Source: Bacteroidota bacterium (GTDB lineage: Bacteria > Bacteroidota > Bacteroidia > M30B66). From it: 37,107 bases of DNA. Shown here one piece after another: positions 31,801-37,107 of the stretch (its first letter is position 1; every line of letters starts with the position of its first letter). A program made the translations under genes and the position numbers. The notes below the pieces were generated by a model. The model worked only from the letters and a program-made list of their open reading frames with translations. It did no database searches and was not told where the DNA came from. The DNA lies in NCBI GenBank assembly GCA_027490225.1, contig JAIXYK010000003.1, positions 1 to 37,107 on the forward strand, in the 5' to 3' direction.

Positions 31801-33892
31801 GCCTGACAGTATTGCTGGTGGAGGTTATAGCTGGAAAGAAAGCTCTTTTCAACACATTCAAGGCAAAAGAGGATGGTCTCAAGACCATTTTTTCCAGTAC
31901 AAAAAGAACAGATTCAACCAGTTAATTTACGACAGAACCACAAGGAAATTTGATTTTGTGCCAACAGCAAAAGAACTTTCTTGCTACGCTTATGGCTTTC
32001 CATGGGAGATAGATGAATTGTGGGGAACGTCTTATAAAATTGATGCAGAAGTTTGGGCAGATGCAGGCTGCAGCCTAGATCCTGCAGTGTATATTGCTGT
32101 AATTGATTCGGTTACATTGTTACCTTGGTTATCTCCTCAAAACTGCTGGGACCAAGGCAATCAGTTTGGACAATTCAACAGCAACTGTGCATGTAAAAGC
32201 GGAAACAGAATGGCGAATTTCGTTTTTCGTTCAGAAGGATATCCTGCTGAATTGGCTTCAATGCGCGATATGATTAACAATGTTCCTAATGGACATTACA
32301 TTTTAGCTTATACATGGATTTATGGAAACTATCAAAATTGGGATCCAAGTGTAATACAAGCTTTCCAAGATTTAGGTGCTGATAGTATTCAAACTTTACC
32401 AAATGAAGCGCCTTACGTGTTTTTTGTGAAAAAAGGTCATCCCGAAACTAAAGTTGAATTGATTGCAGATTCTGCAAATGCGAATCTTGTTTTGTCAGCA
32501 CCAATGTTCAATAGCTGGGTAAGTGGTGATATTACTTCAACGCTTATTGGGCCAGGTTCTGGTTGGGATACTTTGAGTTACAAGGTAAAAGGAGTAGACA
32601 ATGTTCACGACAGTATTCGTGTTCAGGTTATTGGTGTAAGAGCAAATGGTGTGGAAGATGTAATTGTTGATGCATTATCGCCTGCGGTTGGTGAAATGGA
32701 TTTGAATCCAGCTATAGGAACCACACAATACACTTATTTGAAGCTGAATGCATTTATGCGAGATGATTCATTGCGTTCGCCTGTGCAATTAGACCGTTGG
32801 CAAGTTACTTACGACCCAGTACCTGAATGTGCTTTAAATCCTTTGGCTGGATTGTATTTCTTTAAAGATACTTTACAACAAGGCGAAGAGTTGAAATTAG
32901 CAATTGCCATTCAAAATGTGAGCGAATTACCGATGGACAGTATGTTGGTATCATATTGGATTCAAGATGCGCAACGCAACATTTTTCCAATAACTTATTC
33001 AAGACAAAAGCCATTGGCTGCCGGAGAAATTTTATTTGATACCGTTTCGGTTTCTACATTACCATATTTAGGGTTGAATTCCATTTGGGTAGAAGCAAAT
33101 CCTAATTTCGATCAACCAGAACAGTATCGTTTTAACAATTTGGGAAGTCTTTCATTTTTTGTAACAAGCGATAATGTAAATCCTTTGTTAGATGTTACTT
33201 TCGACAATGTGCATATTTTGAATGGCGATATCATTTCTCCTAAACCAGAAATTGTAATTCAACTGGCCGATGAAAACCCTTATTTGGCTTTAGATGATAC
33301 AGCTTCTTTCCAACTTTATTTGAGAATGCCAGGAGAAACAAACGCTACACAGGTTTATTTTGATGGGAATGCTGCACTTCAGTTTATACCAGGTTCTACC
33401 TCAGCAAACAAAGCAAAGATTGAATATCGTCCAACATTTACCATAGACGGGAAGTATGATTTTATTGTGAAAGCAAAAGATAGGTCGAATAATAAAAGTG
33501 GTTCTGTTGAATACAAAATCTCCTTCGAAGTGGTAAATAAATCGACCATTACAAATATTTTAAATTATCCAAATCCATTTAGTACACGTACGCATTTTGT
33601 GTTCACCTTAACAGGTTCTGTTATTCCAGAAGAGTTCCGAATTCAAATTATGACCATTACGGGTAAAGTAGTAAAAGACATAAGAAGAGATGAATTGGGC
33701 CCAATAAGAATAGGAAGAAATGTTACAGAGTATTATTGGGATGGTACAGATGAATTTGGCGACCCACTTGGAAACGGAATTTATTTGTACCGTGTAATGA
33801 CTACTATTGATAAACAAGATATAGAACGCCGTGAAACTTCCGCCGACACTTATTTTGAAAGAGGTTTTGGGAAGATGTATTTGATGAGATAA
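28883..33892 (+). CDS. porU2: Type IX secretion system C25-family sortase, PorU2 type
   Basis: A 1669-residue surface cysteine protease with a signal peptide (MTKRLLLIIISICIFQSFSNAQ), an N-terminal beta-rich region, a gingipain/C25 peptidase domain (about 420-760), a CARDB/Ig-type middle and a FlgD-like C-terminal domain (about 1555-1650, YPNPF...YYWDGTDEFGDPLGNGIYLYRV). The catalytic dyad is His642 (FFGHATGSG) and Cys672 (GNSCYAGD). Classical PorU is nearer 1100-1300 residues, so this is the longer form often annotated as PorU2. It would cleave the C-terminal signals of T9SS cargo at the cell surface. It is directly downstream of the PorV/Q-family gene and ends at a hairpin terminator. Confidence 0.88.
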   Translation: MTKRLLLIIISICIFQSFSNAQTFGNEWISYEQQYHRIKVWNDGIYRISWSTLLAAVPAIATADPRNVQIFGRGEELPIHLEGEADGQWNDGDYIEFYGRKNDGWFDRQFYESNNAQSNPYYSLFTDTAVYFLTWNNSITNRRVTIETDQNFTAYTAAPYFIRQVVNQVTSDYYFGKTDANNSTEPEYTSGEGWSGPVFSAPLLNQITSLPSGNFVGTGPAAELKVVYKSISNAAWFNDHRYQVQLGNGAILDSTFEGHGSRVFNLSLASSALGAATTPFKFSYLGINNSLNQLVTSNSVYSNYTWKYPHNFNLENQGTYKMLLPDNAANTKYLLNITNFNAAASNVWFYDLTNGKRIQATNQAGVFKVIVPNGNGALKECFIANETQITSIGAANIQQINYLAGQPGKFTPIRDLNNIKFLIVSHRSLATEAEAYRNYRSGKFSTGIFYIDELYDQFAHGIAQHPMAVRNLAYTALSYWTEKPEYLLLLGKSISAHFNRQDAEHWNQNLVPTFGFPSSDVMLTAGLNGTFPVEPALATGRIAAKNGADVTAYLNKLQEYETAPPAMWMKQVLHFGGGQSQGEQQTYLNYLNTYKQTIDSTHFGGSVYTYQKTTSTPIEQTQSALIADYINNGVSLMTFFGHATGSGFDVSIDNPSAYNNQGKYPFLIGNSCYAGDIHQPPGFGFSQSEEFMLIPNKGTIGYISSVSLGIPSQLHTYTDSLYKFFGRKYYGDPMGMNMKRVTRAIYQNDPLRRAVITETTLHGDPGVVINSQPSPDYSITQQSVFYNPTDVTTEVDSFAMNIVIENIGMAINTPVIVEVTRTFPGTGLTTVYSKAVQGLFYRDTLTIKMPVSDIIKGGVGINSFVVKVDPLNSISEFNENNNIINSTLLIRSADVLPVWPYEFALVPSNTITLKATTGDPFAPARNYIFELDTTDLFNSPFKLTTTINQAGGVLNWTPAIALQDSGVYFWRVSPDSIAGGGYSWKESSFQHIQGKRGWSQDHFFQYKKNRFNQLIYDRTTRKFDFVPTAKELSCYAYGFPWEIDELWGTSYKIDAEVWADAGCSLDPAVYIAVIDSVTLLPWLSPQNCWDQGNQFGQFNSNCACKSGNRMANFVFRSEGYPAELASMRDMINNVPNGHYILAYTWIYGNYQNWDPSVIQAFQDLGADSIQTLPNEAPYVFFVKKGHPETKVELIADSANANLVLSAPMFNSWVSGDITSTLIGPGSGWDTLSYKVKGVDNVHDSIRVQVIGVRANGVEDVIVDALSPAVGEMDLNPAIGTTQYTYLKLNAFMRDDSLRSPVQLDRWQVTYDPVPECALNPLAGLYFFKDTLQQGEELKLAIAIQNVSELPMDSMLVSYWIQDAQRNIFPITYSRQKPLAAGEILFDTVSVSTLPYLGLNSIWVEANPNFDQPEQYRFNNLGSLSFFVTSDNVNPLLDVTFDNVHILNGDIISPKPEIVIQLADENPYLALDDTASFQLYLRMPGETNATQVYFDGNAALQFIPGSTSANKAKIEYRPTFTIDGKYDFIVKAKDRSNNKSGSVEYKISFEVVNKSTITNILNYPNPFSTRTHFVFTLTGSVIPEEFRIQIMTITGKVVKDIRRDELGPIRIGRNVTEYYWDGTDEFGDPLGNGIYLYRVMTTIDKQDIERRETSADTYFERGFGKMYLMR

Positions 33893-33930
33893 AAAAAACA
33901 GGGCTGAATAACACGAAATTATTCAGCCCT
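33893..33930 (-). terminator. Strong hairpin terminator between convergent operons
   Basis: AGGGCTGAATAA (33900-33911) and TTATTCAGCCCT (33919-33930) form a perfect 12-base-pair stem with a seven-base loop. On the minus strand the stem is followed by TG and then eight Ts, a good intrinsic terminator for the operon ending at 33952. On the plus strand the stem directly follows the sortase stop but lacks a T-run, so it probably also stops or processes that transcript. Confidence 0.88.
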
Positions 33931-33951
33931 AAAATCAAAACTAATCCAATT

Positions 33952-34482
33952 TTAATTTACTATTACTTCTATATTGATAGTGGCGTAATCGGAAAGAATC
34001 AAACTCGATTCACCCACACCAAAATCTAAGCGATTTATTATAAAACTCCCTTTTATTGTTGCTTTCCCATCTTTCTCTATAAAAGTAAATGGCACTGCAA
34101 TTTCTTTGGTTTTATTTTTAATGGTCAACTTAAAATAGCCTCTCCAATTACCGTCTTTTTCTTTTCCAAAAAGCGTGGCAGCCATCGTTAATTTTGGAAA
34201 AGTTGCCACATCAAAATATTCTTCCTTTTTTAAATGCCCATCTCTTGAGCCATTATTTGTATTGATGGATGCCGCATTTAAACTTGCCTCTATAGAATTT
34301 CCAATAATCTTATTTTTATCGAAAATTACTTTTGCGTCCAGCCCCGAAAAGGAACCTTCTACATTAAATCCTGCATTTTTAATTTTAAATTTAATGGAAG
34401 ACGAAACAACTTTCCACTCTTTATTTTGTGCATTCGTAAATAAACAAACAAATGTGAATGCGATTAAAAAAAACTTTTTCAT
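33952..34482 (-). CDS. YceI-family periplasmic protein
   Basis: A 176-residue protein with a signal peptide (MKKFFLIAFTFVCLFTNAQ) and a single YceI lipocalin-like domain that in other members binds isoprenoid or other long lipids. It shows FKIKNAGFNVEGSFSGLDAKVIFD, RDGHLKKEEYFDVATFPKLTM and a final VGVGESSLILSDYATINI-like strand (FGVGESSLILSDYATINIEV). Its ATG overlaps the stop of the upstream barrel gene (ATGA, 34479-34482). It is the last gene of a three-gene envelope operon and is followed by a terminator. Its ligand here is unknown. Confidence 0.93.
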   Translation of the reverse strand: MKKFFLIAFTFVCLFTNAQNKEWKVVSSSIKFKIKNAGFNVEGSFSGLDAKVIFDKNKIIGNSIEASLNAASINTNNGSRDGHLKKEEYFDVATFPKLTMAATLFGKEKDGNWRGYFKLTIKNKTKEIAVPFTFIEKDGKATIKGSFIINRLDFGVGESSLILSDYATINIEVIVN

Positions 34483-35231
34483 TCATTAAACGGATTAAAT
34501 GTCACACCAATCATTCCCATCAGGCTTTTATTCCTCCAACGATCATTCTCTAAACGCAATTTATTAGTTGTAGTATATTCCGTAAAATAAAATGATGCAC
34601 CCGCTTTGATCGCCAATTTTTTATTGAACCAATATCTCACATATAATTCAGAATTCAAAGAACCAATATCATTATCGCTCACTAATAAAGCATTGAGAGC
34701 TGTTGGTTTTGCCATTTGTTGCGAGCCATTCAATAAAACTGAAGATTGATTGTCTATGTAAGTTCCTGATATTTCCTTTCCGAATGAAAACCCAACAGCA
34801 TCAATATTAAAACCTATATCCAATTTATTTTTAAAAGTGTATTGCAAATTAATACTGGCGTTTAATGAGTTTACCTGACTTTTGGAAACAAATAAAGTAT
34901 CTACATTTTCATTAAATGTCTCAGAAAACAAAACTTGCGGACCTTCTTGTTTAGAAGTGATAATGGCAGGAGCGGTTACAAAATTTAGCTGACTTCCAAA
35001 TTGAGAATTAAATCTCAGCCCATAACCGATTTTAAATTTCTGCTTTTTACCAGTTGGAATAAAATGTACCCACGAAAGCGCACCAACAAATTGGTCCGAA
35101 TTTGCGGCCAAAGACAAATCAAAATTGTTATTGTATTTAAATCCTTTTTTAAATTCAGGATTTTCTTGTGCTTTTATATTTCCTAAAGCTATTATAAACG
35201 CCGCAAGTAATAGCATTCTATTAAAATCCAT
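34479..35231 (-). CDS. Predicted outer-membrane beta-barrel protein, function unknown
   Basis: A 250-residue protein with a signal peptide (MDFNRMLLLAAFIIALGNIKAQ) and repeated amphipathic strands: FDLSLAANSDQFVGALSWVHF, FKIGYGLRFNSQFG, LNASINLQYTFKNKLDIGFNIDAVGFSFG, ELYVRYWFNKKLAIKAGASFYF. The end, MIGVTFNPFNE, has an aromatic residue close to the terminus, as in small barrels. No known family motif was recognised. Its gene sits between the Omp28-like cargo gene (8 bases upstream) and the YceI gene (overlapping), so a shared role in the envelope is likely, perhaps lipid or small-molecule handling. Confidence 0.75.
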   Translation of the reverse strand: MDFNRMLLLAAFIIALGNIKAQENPEFKKGFKYNNNFDLSLAANSDQFVGALSWVHFIPTGKKQKFKIGYGLRFNSQFGSQLNFVTAPAIITSKQEGPQVLFSETFNENVDTLFVSKSQVNSLNASINLQYTFKNKLDIGFNIDAVGFSFGKEISGTYIDNQSSVLLNGSQQMAKPTALNALLVSDNDIGSLNSELYVRYWFNKKLAIKAGASFYFTEYTTTNKLRLENDRWRNKSLMGMIGVTFNPFNE

Positions 35232-35239
35232 ATTTTAAA

Positions 35240-36268
35240 TTAAATAACCGTTATTTTCTTAACTAACTCTTTTCCTTGTGTTTTCAACTTCACAAAATAA
35301 ATTCCCTTTTCTAATTGAAATGAATTAGGAATGTTTACAGCTGTTGAATTTATAGCTTGTCTGTTTATAACCTGCCCCAATTGATTAATAATTGTTATAC
35401 TTTCAATGAATTGGCTGTTGTTTAAAAGTAAGGTAAATGCACCATTATTAGGATTTGGGAAAATTTGCATTTCATTTTGGTTTGTTATAGATTTTTCTAA
35501 ACCAACAGTTCCATTTCCAATTTCAAACAATTGGCTTTGGAACACCTCTTTCGTATCTAGATTCTGGACAAATGCAACAATTCGAATTTCACTCTCATCC
35601 TTAATGTTTTCTAAGGCCCAACTGAAATTTACTACATCGGTGCCATTCAAATCTTTGTTAATAAGGACCGTTCCTGCAGCATTTGGGAGCATTTTCCTCA
35701 TCACATAACCATATTCAGTTTCACTGTTGTTTCCTGGTGATGAGAGATAAGAACTTTTTAGAACGTTTTTCTCAATAACTACAATGTGTGCGATTAAATT
35801 TTCGTTCGCATTTTCCGCCAAAAGCGAGCTAAACTGAAATGTTCCTGTTAAAGTATTGTTGCTCAATAAAATTCCTGTTGAATTAATGTCATATTGAGGA
35901 TTTACAGCTTTTCTATTGTTTACATTTGAACTTATATTGGAAACAAAACTACTGCTGCTTCCCCTAAAAACATTTCCATCCATGATAGTATATGGAACGC
36001 CTACAATAGAATAAAAACTCACACGTTGGTTGGCATCTGCTGGGTTTTCCAAGTGCATCGAATCATTTGTATACGGAAATCCAGTGTGGTAAGAAATTAC
36101 GATGGCATTTTCTGGATTATTGTCAGCATACGAATAAACTGGTGGGCTGCTTTGTGCACATGGCGGGCAGCTTGAGTTTGAAAACTGTTCGAGTAAAACT
36201 ACTCTTTCCTGAGCATCTACAACCATTTGGAGTAACAACAGGGCCAATAATAAGTGTATATTTTTCAT
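35240..36268 (-). CDS. Omp28-like thioredoxin-fold protein with T9SS type A sorting domain
   Basis: A 342-residue exported protein. The signal peptide (MKNIHLLLALLLLQMVVDAQ) is followed by a thioredoxin-like domain with a CPPC redox motif in LLEQFSNSSCPPCAQSSP (about 25-43) and the later VGVPYTIMDGNVF, whose Pro before Tyr fits the cis-proline loop. The C-terminal 80 or so residues are a type A sorting domain: IFPNPNNGAFTLLL, IINQLGQVINRQ, LEKGIYFVKLKTQGKELVKKITVI. This combination matches Omp28-related proteins. I choose ATG 36268; the frame is open to 36331 without a signal. Predicted to reach the surface via T9SS; its redox partners are unknown. Confidence 0.84.
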   Translation of the reverse strand: MKNIHLLLALLLLQMVVDAQERVVLLEQFSNSSCPPCAQSSPPVYSYADNNPENAIVISYHTGFPYTNDSMHLENPADANQRVSFYSIVGVPYTIMDGNVFRGSSSSFVSNISSNVNNRKAVNPQYDINSTGILLSNNTLTGTFQFSSLLAENANENLIAHIVVIEKNVLKSSYLSSPGNNSETEYGYVMRKMLPNAAGTVLINKDLNGTDVVNFSWALENIKDESEIRIVAFVQNLDTKEVFQSQLFEIGNGTVGLEKSITNQNEMQIFPNPNNGAFTLLLNNSQFIESITIINQLGQVINRQAINSTAVNIPNSFQLEKGIYFVKLKTQGKELVKKITVI

Positions 36269-36349
36269 TGCTTTAATTATTTGAGCGAATTTAATTTCTT
36301 CACAAAAATTGAATTGTCGTTCATGCGACATTTAACGCTTAATTCTCAA

Positions 36350-37107
36350 TTAAAATGATTTTCCATGCGTAAGCGAAATTAGCCTGTTCAACAAGCGTGG
36401 AAAGGTGTTTAGAAATTTTAAGCTCAAAAAAGTAAGAAAATTCTTTCCCAATAATTTTTGTAAATAAAAACCAGTATTAATGCGCAGTGAAAAATTAGCA
36501 TTCCACTGTTTTTCATATGAATCCAACAATTCTTGCTTTGAAATTTTTCCCTCAAGAAATTTAGTTACATATTGAGAAAGGAAATGAGAAACGCGCATGG
36601 CCATACTCATTCCGTTGCCGCAAAGAGGAGCAATTGCTCCAGCTGCATCACCTAGAAGAATCAAATTGTTTGAATATGTTTTCTTCTTTCTAAAACTTAT
36701 TTGACTTATGGCGAATGGCTTTTCAAATAAAAATGCTGATTCTGTAAATATCTTTTTCAAATGAGGATTTTTCATCAAAACATTTTTCTCCATTTCGGGA
36801 ATACTATTGTTATTTTCCTTTAGATTTTTTACAGTTGTTAAGTAGCATAAACAATAGGTTTCGTTATCAATTTTCGAAATGCCGCAATATCCATCTTTAA
36901 AATTGTGCAGGGCAATTAAATCGTTCGGGAAATTTGTTTTTATATGATATTTCACACCAATATACTCACCTTTTTTTGTGGCATTTTCTGTTGTGATGAA
37001 TGATGGATTTATTTTACCAAAACTACCGAATGCCAATTTGCTTTTGAATTGCAATGAATTAGTGGAAATGGTATAAATCTCGTTTTCCAGAGAAACGTCC
37101 TTTGCAA
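36350..37107 (-). CDS. FAD-dependent oxidoreductase (geranylgeranyl-reductase-like), 3' part
   Basis: The frame is open to the right edge, so the N-terminal FAD-binding Rossmann motif is missing. The visible 252 residues include LQFKSKLAFGSFGK near the cut, a substrate region around KYHIKTNFPND, and the second FAD motif LILLGDAAGAIAPLCGNGMSMAM. They end with a helical tail. This pattern belongs to the geranylgeranyl-reductase/halogenase-like FAD monooxygenase group. In many Bacteroidota such a gene lies near a type III polyketide synthase and a methyltransferase, but that neighbour would be outside this window. TTG at 37054 is only an internal codon. The reaction is unknown. Confidence 0.82.
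   Translation of the reverse strand, partial: AKDVSLENEIYTISTNSLQFKSKLAFGSFGKINPSFITTENATKKGEYIGVKYHIKTNFPNDLIALHNFKDGYCGISKIDNETYCLCYLTTVKNLKENNNSIPEMEKNVLMKNPHLKKIFTESAFLFEKPFAISQISFRKKKTYSNNLILLGDAAGAIAPLCGNGMSMAMRVSHFLSQYVTKFLEGKISKQELLDSYEKQWNANFSLRINTGFYLQKLLGKNFLTFLSLKFLNTFPRLLNRLISLTHGKSF

Noticed and set aside
37052-37054. TTG as start of the FAD oxidoreductase
   Set aside because: The frame continues to the right edge and an FAD-binding N-terminus is expected before it.
1-37107. CRISPR arrays, insertion sequences, prophage genes and defence systems
   Set aside because: No regularly spaced direct repeats, transposase motifs, phage structural genes or known defence domains were found.

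Overview
The window is a stretch of AT-rich chromosome from a member of the Bacteroidota. The evidence is the set of phylum-specific genes: gliding lipoproteins GldB and GldH, GldC, type IX secretion system (T9SS) proteins of the PorV and PorU type, and several secreted proteins with T9SS type A or type B C-terminal sorting domains. I cannot place it below class level. No rRNA, tRNA, CRISPR array, prophage or transposase gene was seen. Both ends are cut inside genes: an Mrp-type ATPase on the left and an FAD-dependent oxidoreductase on the right.

Layout. 1-950: mrp and a NifU-type Fe-S scaffold. 979-4116: YD-repeat secreted protein, small conserved protein, DEDDy exonuclease, DUF2461 protein. 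4258-6412: T9SS cargo with Asp-box repeats and an AraC-type regulator. 6586-9504: a coupled run of lipoprotein, double-domain ABC ATPase and engB. 9597-12675: gldB, gldC and a T9SS type B cargo, all joined by ATGA overlaps. 12774-15207: outer-membrane barrel, terminator, nadE. 15208-17424: a T9SS type A cargo lying between two inverted copies of a GC-rich intergenic repeat. 17425-22837: a long minus-strand series of SDR, trmB, an alkyltransferase-like protein, holB, ricT, gldH and acyl-CoA thioesterase. 22884-23975: a GT28-like glycosyltransferase. 24096-33892: the T9SS region, with porV, a structured palindromic intergenic element, pssA, an acyltransferase, then a PorV/PorQ-family protein and a very large C25-family sortase (PorU2 type). 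33952-36268: a three-gene envelope operon (Omp28-like redox cargo, beta-barrel, YceI). 36350-end: the FAD oxidoreductase.

How it works together. The common theme is the cell surface. PorU-type proteases remove C-terminal signals from T9SS substrates, PorV shuttles the substrates to the sortase, and GldB/GldH are gliding lipoproteins. At least four likely T9SS substrates are in the same window, at 4258, 9597, 15573 and 35240. Housekeeping genes (nadE, holB, trmB, engB, pssA) are interleaved. The less expected points are the double repeat copies around one cargo gene, the palindromic element upstream of porV, the conserved holB-ricT pair feeding into gldH, and the enlarged sortase next to its own PorV/Q-like partner.
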